DNA from: Acidimicrobiaceae bacterium
Lineage (GTDB): Bacteria; Actinomycetota; Acidimicrobiia; Acidimicrobiales; RAAP-2
Reading direction: 5' to 3'
Length of the DNA: 32,775 nucleotides
NCBI GenBank assembly: GCA_025463285.1
Contig: JAOBWI010000099.1
Coordinates: 1 to 32,775 of the forward strand
Part shown: piece after piece, positions 7,635-14,695 of the stretch
How the letters are laid out: every line of letters starts with the position of its first letter
Position numbering within the stretch: the stretch's first letter is position 1
Program-made: the position numbers and the translations under genes
Notes under the pieces: generated by a model
Told to the model about the DNA's origin: nothing
Database searches by the model: none
What the model saw: the letters and a program-made list of their open reading frames with translations, nothing else

Positions 7635-8654
7635 ATGCGCAAGTTCGTGATCACCCTCGCGGTACTCGTCGTCCTTGCGGCCGGCGGGTTCGCCGCGTAT
7701 CACTTCACGACCACCAAAAGCGCCAGTGGCCCCCTCGCCACGAGCACGACCACCACCACGGCTCCGAGCTACCCGAACGCGCCACTCACCGGTCTGCGCG
7801 ACCCCTCGGGGGCGGCCCACGCGCGACCGGCTCTCACCATCAAAGTGGAGAACACCCCCGAAGCGCTGCCGCAGTGGGGGATCAACCAAGCGGACGTTGT
7901 CTACGAAGAGATCGTGAACGGCGGTATCACGCGCTTGGCGGCCGTCTTCAACTCTCAAGCGCCGGGCAAGGTAGGGCCGGTGCGTTCGGTGCGCCCGACC
8001 GACACCCAAGTGGTGTGGCCCCTCGGTGGGATCTTCGCCTACTCCGGTGGTGCTGCGTACGCCGTTGATTCCATTGAAACGGTGCCCTCGCTGAGACTGG
8101 TCAACGAGACCCAGGCCGGCGACGCCATGTTCCGCGACAACGCTTTACAGGCGCCGCACAACCTTTTTGCGCGAGCGGCGTTGCTGTTCGCCTTCAAGGG
8201 ATCACCGACGCCGCCGCCGGCGTTGTTTCACTACCGCACGAGCACGGACAAAGTAGTCGGGCCCAAGGTGGCCAGTTTCGTCGTGCCCTTTCCCAGCATC
8301 TATCCGGTGACCTGGACCTGGGACACCTCAACTCTTTCGTGGGACCGCACGCTCTTTGGCAACCCCGACGTCACCGGGACGGGTCAGCGCGAATCGCCCC
8401 AGAACGTGGTGGTGATGGACGTCAACTACGTCAACGGCATCGGCACCGAGAACTCCTACGCCGACCTGCAAGGGTCGGGGACGGCCGATATCTTCACCGA
8501 CGGCCGAGAGATAACCGGTTCGTGGTCACGCGGGCCCTCCAAGGCCGACGTCGTCTCGTATCACGACGCGGCCGGCTCGACGATTCTGCTCACCCCCGGT
8601 CAGACCTGGGTGGAGATCTTGAACGACGGCGTGCCTCTGAGGATTACGAAGTAA
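7635..8654 (+). CDS. DUF3048 domain-containing, membrane-anchored extracytoplasmic protein
   Basis: This 339-residue protein has an N-terminal hydrophobic segment (about 5-24) followed by a Ser/Thr-rich linker. The export signal has no lipobox cysteine, so it is either a signal anchor or a cleaved signal. The rest matches the YerB-like DUF3048 family: PLTGL, TIKVENTPEALPQWGINQADVVYE split over two blocks, GGITRLAAVF, VGPVRSVRPTD and a C-terminal half with LTPGQTWVEIL. The biochemical role of the family is unknown; it acts outside the cytoplasm. The gene ends convergently with the SRPBCC gene, overlapping by 11 bp. Confidence 0.87.
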   Translation: MRKFVITLAVLVVLAAGGFAAYHFTTTKSASGPLATSTTTTTAPSYPNAPLTGLRDPSGAAHARPALTIKVENTPEALPQWGINQADVVYEEIVNGGITRLAAVFNSQAPGKVGPVRSVRPTDTQVVWPLGGIFAYSGGAAYAVDSIETVPSLRLVNETQAGDAMFRDNALQAPHNLFARAALLFAFKGSPTPPPALFHYRTSTDKVVGPKVASFVVPFPSIYPVTWTWDTSTLSWDRTLFGNPDVTGTGQRESPQNVVVMDVNYVNGIGTENSYADLQGSGTADIFTDGREITGSWSRGPSKADVVSYHDAAGSTILLTPGQTWVEILNDGVPLRITK

Positions 8655-9072
8655 CGGCTACCTCGAGTCGCTCAAGGGTCGCGCGCATGGCCGCTTCGTT
8701 GCGCTTGGGGAAACCCAGAGGAATAAGGAACACGCCCCAGGGTTTGGAGTAGTCAAACGACTCGGTGACCGTCGTCACGCCGTCGACCTCGTCTAAGTCG
8801 TAGCGCCAGACGAACTGCGCGAAATGGTGCCACCCGATCGACTTGTTCTCCGCGAAGTCGACCACCACGTTGTGGGTGACGTAGGGCACGCCGAAGTCCT
8901 TCATGTGCATGGAGAAGGTGGCGCCCAGAAAGAGACGCTCGGGGGAGGATTTCAGGCGGCTGATCGCACCGGAGCCGTCAAGTCGCACGTGTTGGCGAGG
9001 ATCGGCCAACAGGTCGAAGATGGTGGCCGCCGGGGCGTGAATGGTGCGGGTGACACTGACGCGACGAGTCAT
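8644..9072 (-). CDS. SRPBCC family protein (polyketide cyclase/dehydrase-like)
   Basis: This 142-residue START/Bet v1-fold protein begins with RRVSVTRTIHAPAATIFDLL, where a strand precedes the helix that caps the hydrophobic cavity, and DPRQHVRLDGSG follows as is common in actinobacterial SRPBCC proteins. Such proteins bind or modify hydrophobic ligands; the ligand here is unknown. The frame is open upstream to 9219, but the extension overlaps the divergent hydrolase gene and lacks homology, and a TACGCT box 6 nt before the ATG at 9072 supports the shorter form. It converges on the DUF3048 gene. Confidence 0.85.
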   Translation of the reverse strand: MTRRVSVTRTIHAPAATIFDLLADPRQHVRLDGSGAISRLKSSPERLFLGATFSMHMKDFGVPYVTHNVVVDFAENKSIGWHHFAQFVWRYDLDEVDGVTTVTESFDYSKPWGVFLIPLGFPKRNEAAMRATLERLEVAVTS

Positions 9073-9078
9073 GAGGCC

Positions 9079-9088
9079 AGCGTAGGTT
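9079..9088. promoter_or_regulatory. overlapping divergent -10 boxes
   Basis: On the minus strand TACGCT (9079-9084) lies 6 nt before the SRPBCC start. On the plus strand TAGGTT (9083-9088) points at the hydrolase gene. The two boxes share two bases, so the promoters may compete for polymerase. Confidence 0.4.
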
Positions 9089-9120
9089 ATTAAGTCGAGG
9101 CCGTGTGGGAGGGAGGGATC

Positions 9121-10005
9121 GTGAACTACCGCGAAGAACTCGTTGATGTTCCCGACGGCCGGGTCGTGGAAGTGGGCGCTCTGGGTGACCCCGAGGGCCG
9201 GACGGTCTTCCTGCACCACGGCTCACCGGGGTCCGTGCGGACGCTCACGTCCTTCGCCCCCCTCCTCGAGCAGGGCAACTTCTATATCGTGACGATGTCG
9301 CGTCCCGGCTACGGTCGCTCGTCGCGACTCGAAGGCCGAGAGATCGCCTCCGTCGTTGCCGACGTCGCTCGAGCGCTCGACGCCTTTGGTCGTACGTCGT
9401 ACGTCGCACTCGGCTGGTCGGGCGGCGGGCCGCACGCCCTGGCCTGCGCCGCACTCGACGCGCCACGCTGTCGGGGCGCGGTGTCGCTCGCGGGCGTCGT
9501 ACCGATCGACGTCGACTTCGATTGGAGCGAGGGCATGGCGCCGGAAAACCTCGAGGAGTTCGCGCTGGCCAAAGAGGGCGGGCCGGCCTACGAAGCGGCG
9601 ATGGAAGCGGCCGGCGCCTTCATGGGTGGCATGAATCGCGAGAACGCCTTCGATCTGTTTGGCGATCTGTTGAGCGAGCCCGACAAAGAGGCGCTGGCTG
9701 ACGAGGCGGCGCTCGATAGTTTCATCGACGCGACCACGCACGCCTTTGTCGAGAGTTGGCGCGGCTTCTACGACGACGACCTGACCTTCTACAAGCCGTG
9801 GGGTTTCGATCCGGCGTTGATCAGCGTTCCGGTTGAGATCTTCTACGGGGATCAGGACCACATGGTTCCGCCCACTCACGGAGCGTGGCTGGCGAGCCAC
9901 ATCCCAACAGCGCGCGTCTTTCACGACGAGCGCGAGGGTCACCTCTCGATCTGGATGCGCCACTTCGACAAAGTCGCGAAGGCTCTGCGCGGTGTCGACT
10001 CGTGA
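9121..10005 (+). CDS. alpha/beta hydrolase
   Basis: This 294-residue alpha/beta-hydrolase fold enzyme has the oxyanion-hole region HHGSPGS near residue 37 and a nucleophile elbow GWSGGG (Ser near 101). The likely acid is Asp in FYGDQDHMVP and the catalytic His is in REGHLSIW near the C terminus. A helical cap lies between about 130 and 215. A GTG at 9121 follows GGAGGGAGGG at good spacing and is preferred over the GTG at 9103. The substrate (ester, lactone, epoxide or haloalkane) is not predictable. Its stop is 21 nt before the ureohydrolase, which appears to have its own promoter. Confidence 0.87.
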   Translation: MNYREELVDVPDGRVVEVGALGDPEGRTVFLHHGSPGSVRTLTSFAPLLEQGNFYIVTMSRPGYGRSSRLEGREIASVVADVARALDAFGRTSYVALGWSGGGPHALACAALDAPRCRGAVSLAGVVPIDVDFDWSEGMAPENLEEFALAKEGGPAYEAAMEAAGAFMGGMNRENAFDLFGDLLSEPDKEALADEAALDSFIDATTHAFVESWRGFYDDDLTFYKPWGFDPALISVPVEIFYGDQDHMVPPTHGAWLASHIPTARVFHDEREGHLSIWMRHFDKVAKALRGVDS

Positions 10006-10012
10006 CGATTCC

Positions 10013-10018
10013 TAGACT
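10013..10018 (+). promoter_or_regulatory. candidate -10 box for leaderless ureohydrolase mRNA
   Basis: TAGACT lies 8 nt before the ATG at 10027, in the short gap after the hydrolase stop, with no ribosome binding site. Confidence 0.42.
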
Positions 10019-10026
10019 CCTGGTCT

Positions 10027-11037
10027 ATGGCGCGTATCGGTAACCTCTACGGCCCCGACGCTACGTTTCTCGGTGTCCCGGCGGTCGATCCCGACGACGT
10101 CGAACGCTGGCGCCAGTCGGCGGCCGTCATCATTGGGGCGCCATTCGACGGTGGTACCTCGCACCGAGCGGGATGTCGATTTGGTCCTCAGGCCCTGCGC
10201 ACCACCGACTACCTGCCCCACGACGGTCTGCGACCCAGCCTGGCCCTAGGCGTCGATCCCTTGGCCGATCTAGCCGTGGTGGATCTCGGCGACGTGGAGA
10301 TGCCCTCCGGCGAGACCGAACTGTCGCTGCGCCGTTTGGAAGATCGCGTGAGCGCCGTGGCCCGAGAGAACGTGATCCCCATGGTGCTGGGCGGAGACCA
10401 CACCATTGCCTTGCCCGACGTGACCGGCGTCGCCAACCACCTGGGCTTCGGCCGGGTGTCGGTGATCCACTTCGACGCGCACGCCGACACCGGCGAGAGT
10501 CAGATGGGTTCTCTCTACGGGCACGGCACGCCGATGCGACGCCTCATCGAATCGGGGGCCTGCCGCGGCGACCGCTTTTTACAGATTGGACTGCGCGGTT
10601 ATTGGCCCGAGCCCGCGACCTTGGACTGGATGGCCGCCCAGGGCATGCGCACTTTTGAGATGGGCGAGATCGTGTCGCGCGGGCTCGACGACGTCCTCGA
10701 CGAGGCGATGACGATCGCTCTCGACGACTGTGACGCCGTCTTTCTCTCGGTGGACATTGACGTGGTCGACCCGGGAGCGGCGCCCGGCACGGGAACGCCC
10801 GAGCCCGGCGGGCTGTCGAGCCGAGAACTCCTCGACGCCGTGCGTCGAATCGCCATGAGTGTTCCCTTGGCCGGAGTGGACGTCGTCGAAGTCGCTCCGC
10901 CCTACGACCACGCCGACATTACGGCTTACCTCGGCAATCGCGTCGTGCTCGAGGCGCTCGGTGGTGTTGCCTGGCGTCGTTCCAAAGAACGCGGCGAGAG
11001 CCCCCGGGACCCGAGCGATCCCTTACTGCGTCGCTAG
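10027..11037 (+). CDS. agmatinase/ureohydrolase family enzyme
   Basis: This 336-residue manganese (or nickel) enzyme hydrolyses a guanidino compound to urea and an amine. All metal ligands are visible: GGDHT (His about 125), FDAHAD (Asp150, His152, Asp154) and SVDIDVVDP (Asp243, Asp245). GAPFDGG, YGHGTPMRR and GTGTPEPGG are typical of agmatinase and guanidinobutyrase rather than arginase. Agmatine (giving putrescine), guanidinobutyrate or guanidine itself are all possible; no GdmA/B-type accessory genes are adjacent. It converges with the decarboxylase gene so that the two stop codons share the palindrome CTAG. A decarboxylase neighbour fits amine metabolism, but that gene is of the aromatic/glutamate-type fold. 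Confidence 0.9.
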   Translation: MARIGNLYGPDATFLGVPAVDPDDVERWRQSAAVIIGAPFDGGTSHRAGCRFGPQALRTTDYLPHDGLRPSLALGVDPLADLAVVDLGDVEMPSGETELSLRRLEDRVSAVARENVIPMVLGGDHTIALPDVTGVANHLGFGRVSVIHFDAHADTGESQMGSLYGHGTPMRRLIESGACRGDRFLQIGLRGYWPEPATLDWMAAQGMRTFEMGEIVSRGLDDVLDEAMTIALDDCDAVFLSVDIDVVDPGAAPGTGTPEPGGLSSRELLDAVRRIAMSVPLAGVDVVEVAPPYDHADITAYLGNRVVLEALGGVAWRRSKERGESPRDPSDPLLRR

Positions 11038-12404
11038 CGGCGCATCGAGTCGAGAATCTGGTGAACCATCTCGTCGGTGGTATTGGGATGCAGGAACGTC
11101 AGGCGTGCGACCGTCTCGCCCTCCCACTTGGTGGGCGCCACGAAGGCGACTTGACGGCGCAGTAGTTCCTGGCTCCACTCGCCGTAGCGCTCCGCGCTCC
11201 AGCCCGTGCGTCGAAAGAGGACGATGGAGAGGCTGGAAGGTCGAACCATCTCTAAATAATCGCTCTCGTTGATGAGGGTCTCGGTTCGTTGCGCCAAGTC
11301 AATCGCGTGTTGCACCGCGCTCTCGTAGGCGGCGGATCCGTTGGTGACCAGTGAGAACCAGAACGGCAGCCCCCGCGCCCGACGCGAGAGGTGGAGGCCG
11401 AAGTCCGAGGGGTTCCAGTCGTAGTGCTCGTCGTCGCCTTCGTGCAAGACGTCGAGATAGCTGGCCTGTTGGGCCAGCACCGTTCTGGCCACTGTCGGAT
11501 TGCGATAGATCAAGGCACAGCAGTCGAGCGGCGCGAAGAGCCACTTATGGGGATCGACGATAAAGCTGTCGGCGTGGCGAATGCCCTCGAAGAGATGACG
11601 GTGCGACGAGGAGAAGAGGGCCGCGCCTCCGTAGGCGCCGTCCACGTGAAACCACAAGTCGTGGTCGCGTGCGTAACTGCCGAGACCTTCGAGGTCGTCG
11701 ACGATGCCGGCGTTGGTGGTGCCAGCCGTCGCGACGATCCCCACCACGTTCTCGGGGTGGGGATCGTTAGCCAGAGCCGCTTCTAGGGCTTCTCGCGTGA
11801 AGCGATAGTCCTCGGTCTCCACAATCAGGGCGTCGACCGCCAAAACGTGCAGGGCCTTAGCGATGCTGGAGTGGGCGTCGCCGGAGATGGCGAAGCGCAC
11901 CTGGCGAGGATCGATCTCCGGTCGCTTGGCGCGTGCGACGTCGCGACCTACCGTCAACGCCGAAAGGTTGCCCATCGAACCACCCGAGACGAACACGCCG
12001 TTGGCGCCGCTCGGCAGTCCTGCGACGTCGGCTAGAAAGGTGAGCGCCTGGTTCTCTGCGACGACCACGCCACTCGACTCCAGCCAACTGGTGCCGTTCA
12101 GGCCCGAACAGGCCACCACCATGTCGAAGAGCAACGAGTTCTTGGTGGGCGCGTTGGGAATGAAGGCCAGGAAGCGGGGTGAGTCGATGGAGACGACGGC
12201 GGGAGCCAAGGTAGTTCGAAAGAGCTCAAGGATCTCCTGCGCGTCTCGTCCCTCGGGCCTGATGAGTCCGTCTATCTTGTCCGCCGGGATATCCATCAGG
12301 CTGCCGAAGTCGAGCGGCACGGGATCCATCGCCAAGCGCTTACGACAGTAGGCGAAGACTTTGTCCGCGAGCGCCTGGTCGAAGTCAAACATTTCGTGCC
12401 CCAT
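11034..12404 (-). CDS. PLP-dependent group II decarboxylase (aromatic-L-amino-acid decarboxylase-like)
   Basis: This 456-residue fold-type I PLP enzyme decarboxylates an amino acid to an amine. Landmarks are SGGSMGNLSAL (phosphate binding, about 140-150), AHSS (His178 stacking on PLP), FHVDGAYGG (Asp255) and VDPHKWLF with the Schiff-base lysine at about 287. The length matches the DDC/tyrosine/tryptophan decarboxylase group. The frame is open to 12509, but the ATG at 12404 is preceded by GAAGGAAG and begins the conserved N-terminal region. It is divergent from prephenate dehydratase, and both enzymes touch aromatic amino acids, so phenylalanine-derived amines are a reasonable guess for the product. 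Related enzymes acting on other amino acids cannot be excluded. Confidence 0.9.
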   Translation of the reverse strand: MGHEMFDFDQALADKVFAYCRKRLAMDPVPLDFGSLMDIPADKIDGLIRPEGRDAQEILELFRTTLAPAVVSIDSPRFLAFIPNAPTKNSLLFDMVVACSGLNGTSWLESSGVVVAENQALTFLADVAGLPSGANGVFVSGGSMGNLSALTVGRDVARAKRPEIDPRQVRFAISGDAHSSIAKALHVLAVDALIVETEDYRFTREALEAALANDPHPENVVGIVATAGTTNAGIVDDLEGLGSYARDHDLWFHVDGAYGGAALFSSSHRHLFEGIRHADSFIVDPHKWLFAPLDCCALIYRNPTVARTVLAQQASYLDVLHEGDDEHYDWNPSDFGLHLSRRARGLPFWFSLVTNGSAAYESAVQHAIDLAQRTETLINESDYLEMVRPSSLSIVLFRRTGWSAERYGEWSQELLRRQVAFVAPTKWEGETVARLTFLHPNTTDEMVHQILDSMRR

Positions 12405-12495
12405 GGCGCTTCCTTCGATTTTGGTCCCTCGCCATCGTACGGTCTCAAACGGTAGTGCGAAGGTCTCTCTGGTCAGCCTTAGTGAGCGGGCGAAG

Positions 12496-12501
12496 TAGCA
12501 T
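12496..12501 (+). promoter_or_regulatory. candidate -10 box for leaderless pheA mRNA
   Basis: TAGCAT ends 6 nt before the pheA ATG at 12508 and no Shine-Dalgarno sequence is present. Confidence 0.48.
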
Positions 12502-12507
12502 CCCGTC

Positions 12508-13422
12508 ATGGAAAACGCCCGCGTCGGTTATCTCGGTCCCGAGGGTTCGTTTTCGCATGAGGCCCTCGCCACGCTCCAGCACGTTGAGCCGGTCGCCTAC
12601 GTCTCCATAGAAGATCTCCTAGGGGCCGTCGCGGATGCCTCGATCGATCAGGGTCTCGTTCCACTGGAAAACGCCCTGGAAGGAACGGTCTCGGCGACGA
12701 TCGACGGACTGGTCTTCGACCACGATCTGGTCATTCTCCAAGAGATCGTTTTGCCCATCCACCTCCACCTTCTGGCCCGCCCCGGCGTCAGGTTGGACGA
12801 GATCGAGAGCGTTCGTAGCTACGTCCACGCCCTGGCCCAGGTTCGGGGCTTTCTTCACGACCACGGACTCGCCTCGGTCCAGACCACGTCGACGTCGCAG
12901 GCCGCGCGCGACGTGGCCGAGTCGAAGGAGCCCTGGGGCGCCGTGGGATCGGCGCTGGCCGGTGAGCTCTTCGGGCTGAGCGTCGTCGCGTCGGACGTCG
13001 AGGATCACCCGGACAACGCCACGCGCTTCGTCGTGGTGGGGCGCGACGACGTGGCCGCTCCGACGGGCCACGACCGTACCACCATCGTCTGTTTTCAACA
13101 CACCGACCGCCCCGGCACGCTGTACGCGATGCTCGGACGTTTCGCGGCCCGCGACATCAACATCACGAAGCTCGAGAGTCGACCAACCAAGCGCGGACTC
13201 GGGGACTACTGCTTTCTCATGGAGTTCGAGGGCCACGTCGCCGACGACGTGGTGGCCGACTGCTTGAGCGATTTACAAGCCCACCTGGCCCGCGTGAAGT
13301 TCCTCGGGTCGTATCCCGTCACCGGAGAAGGCGCCTCCGATCGCCGCCACGACGTCACGGCCGCCCGGGTGGCGGCCGATCAGTGGATCGACGCAATTCG
13401 TGGTCGCGTACTACCCACGTAG
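12508..13422 (+). CDS. pheA: prephenate dehydratase
   Basis: This 304-residue monofunctional enzyme converts prephenate to phenylpyruvate in phenylalanine synthesis. The catalytic domain shows GPEGSFS (10-16), VPLENALEGTV (51-61) and the active-site TRF (172-174). The C-terminal ACT regulatory domain (about 192-275) contains RPGTLY and ESRP (223-226), the phenylalanine-binding motif that gives feedback inhibition. There is no chorismate mutase domain. The usual SHPQAL block reads SYVHALAQ here, a mild divergence. The start is supported by the TAGCAT box. It is divergent from the decarboxylase gene with about 100 bp between the starts. Confidence 0.95.
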   Translation: MENARVGYLGPEGSFSHEALATLQHVEPVAYVSIEDLLGAVADASIDQGLVPLENALEGTVSATIDGLVFDHDLVILQEIVLPIHLHLLARPGVRLDEIESVRSYVHALAQVRGFLHDHGLASVQTTSTSQAARDVAESKEPWGAVGSALAGELFGLSVVASDVEDHPDNATRFVVVGRDDVAAPTGHDRTTIVCFQHTDRPGTLYAMLGRFAARDINITKLESRPTKRGLGDYCFLMEFEGHVADDVVADCLSDLQAHLARVKFLGSYPVTGEGASDRRHDVTAARVAADQWIDAIRGRVLPT

Positions 13423-13505
13423 AAGCACTACGAAGCGTGGTCTCGGCAGCTCTCGAGCGAACCGTACCGCACCGAAAGTCGCTATACCGACATTAAGGAT
13501 CACCC

Positions 13506-14159
13506 TTGGATCTCACGAATCCCATCTCCAGCATCACGCCAGCGGTGGAGGCTGACGTCCTCGATGTTCTAGCCAGGACGCGGAGCGCTCTTACCGGACT
13601 CACGGTGGAAACGGCGGCTGGTCGTTCGCATGCGCAGGTCAGGGCTGTCCTTCACCGACTGGTCGACACCGGACTGGTTTCTGCCAACCGCGTAGGCAAC
13701 GCGGTGCAGTACCGGCTCAATCGCGACCACGTGCTGGCTGACGCAGTCACACTGGCGGCCGACGCGCTGGGTCGAGTTGAGTCGCGCATCGAGACCTTTC
13801 TCGTTTCGGCGGTCCCGAAGCCGGAGGCAGCGATGCTGTTTGGTTCGTTCGCTCGTCGCGACGGAGACAACGACTCCGACGTTGACCTGCTTCTCGTCAG
13901 GCCCGACCGTATCGACGACGCGGACCCCGCGTGGAGTTCCATGCGCGGTGCTCTCGCTGACCAGGTCGAGCGCTGGTCGGGCAACGAGTGCCAGATTTTC
14001 GACCTGGCGCTGCGAGAGCTGCGCGAGGCCGCGCGTAGAAATGCACCCTTGATCGCCTCCTTGCGATCTGAAGGTCGCGTGGTTCTAGGTGGGTCATTCG
14101 AAGAGCTCATCGCCGGGCTGCCAACTCGGACTCCGCGATCACAGACGGGTGTGCGGTGA
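13506..14159 (+). CDS. winged-helix/MNT nucleotidyltransferase protein (antitoxin-like)
   Basis: This 217-residue protein has an N-terminal winged-helix-like DNA-binding region (about 10-85, with SHAQVRAVLHRLVDTGLVSA and a wing ending QYRLN). A minimal nucleotidyltransferase domain (about 95-190) follows. The motif GSFARRDGDNDSDVD fits GS-x10-DxD exactly, the signature of MntA-type antitoxins that AMPylate partner HEPN toxins. The start is TTG with AAGGAT 5 nt upstream. The following HEPN gene overlaps by 4 nt (GTGA). The DNA-binding head suggests that it may also autoregulate the pair. A role in antibiotic modification (the kanamycin nucleotidyltransferase fold) is less likely given the context. 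Confidence 0.82.
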   Translation: MDLTNPISSITPAVEADVLDVLARTRSALTGLTVETAAGRSHAQVRAVLHRLVDTGLVSANRVGNAVQYRLNRDHVLADAVTLAADALGRVESRIETFLVSAVPKPEAAMLFGSFARRDGDNDSDVDLLLVRPDRIDDADPAWSSMRGALADQVERWSGNECQIFDLALRELREAARRNAPLIASLRSEGRVVLGGSFEELIAGLPTRTPRSQTGVR

Positions 14160-14695
14160 CAAAGAGGGTCGATCGAACCGAGCCATGTACGGATGCAGAC
14201 GCACGCGTTCGTTTGCAGCACGCGCAGCTGTACCTCGAGGTGGCGAAGGTCGCCATCATGAACAAACGACCTGACGAATGCACCATCGCCACGGGCAACG
14301 CGGTGCTCGCGGCAATCGCGGCTTCGGACGCCATTTGCTGCGCCGGAGCCAAACGTCGCTTCAGAGGAGAGAGCCACCGCCAGGCAGCCGAACTTCTCGA
14401 AGAGGTGACAGGCGACAAGGCACTGAGTCTGGCCTTGAGAGAGGCCATCGACCTCAAAGACGAGGGTCACTACGGGCTTGGGAATATCGAGTTGAACAGG
14501 GACAAGAAGGCAATTCGACGCGCTGAGCGCCTTGTAGCGGCCGCCGAGTCACGGATCCCGGAGGCCGCGCGGCCCTTTAGGGCGGGCCGTCAACGCTGGC
14601 TGATCAGCACGCTGACAGGAAACGTGCTCAAACACTCGGCCACGCGAAAGGTTCCGCGAGACGCCCTAACGCTCGACCCCGTGAATATGTCGTGA
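14156..14695 (+). CDS. HEPN domain protein (toxin-like partner of the MNT protein)
   Basis: This 179-residue all-helical protein of an actinobacterial HEPN family carries the motif RRFRGESH (about 67-74), which fits the R-x(4-6)-H ribonuclease signature, and a second family motif GHYG (about 107-110). The GTG start overlaps the stop of the MNT gene by 4 nt, the usual arrangement of MNT/HEPN modules. The R-x4-H-x-Y motif of HepT, whose tyrosine is AMPylated by MntA, is not present. The last 35 or so residues are encoded in the strand opposite the treY 3' end, a 106-bp convergent overlap. RNase and toxin activity are inferred from family and context only. Confidence 0.78.
   Translation: MTKRVDRTEPCTDADARVRLQHAQLYLEVAKVAIMNKRPDECTIATGNAVLAAIAASDAICCAGAKRRFRGESHRQAAELLEEVTGDKALSLALREAIDLKDEGHYGLGNIELNRDKKAIRRAERLVAAAESRIPEAARPFRAGRQRWLISTLTGNVLKHSATRKVPRDALTLDPVNMS

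Noticed and set aside
9073..9219. 49-codon N-terminal extension of the SRPBCC protein
   Set aside because: It overlaps the start of the divergent hydrolase gene, and the fold begins right after the ATG at 9072.
13423..13505. Terminator or promoter between pheA and the MNT gene
   Set aside because: I found no stable GC-rich hairpin with a T run and no convincing -35/-10 pair in these 83 bases; only the AAGGAT ribosome site is supported.
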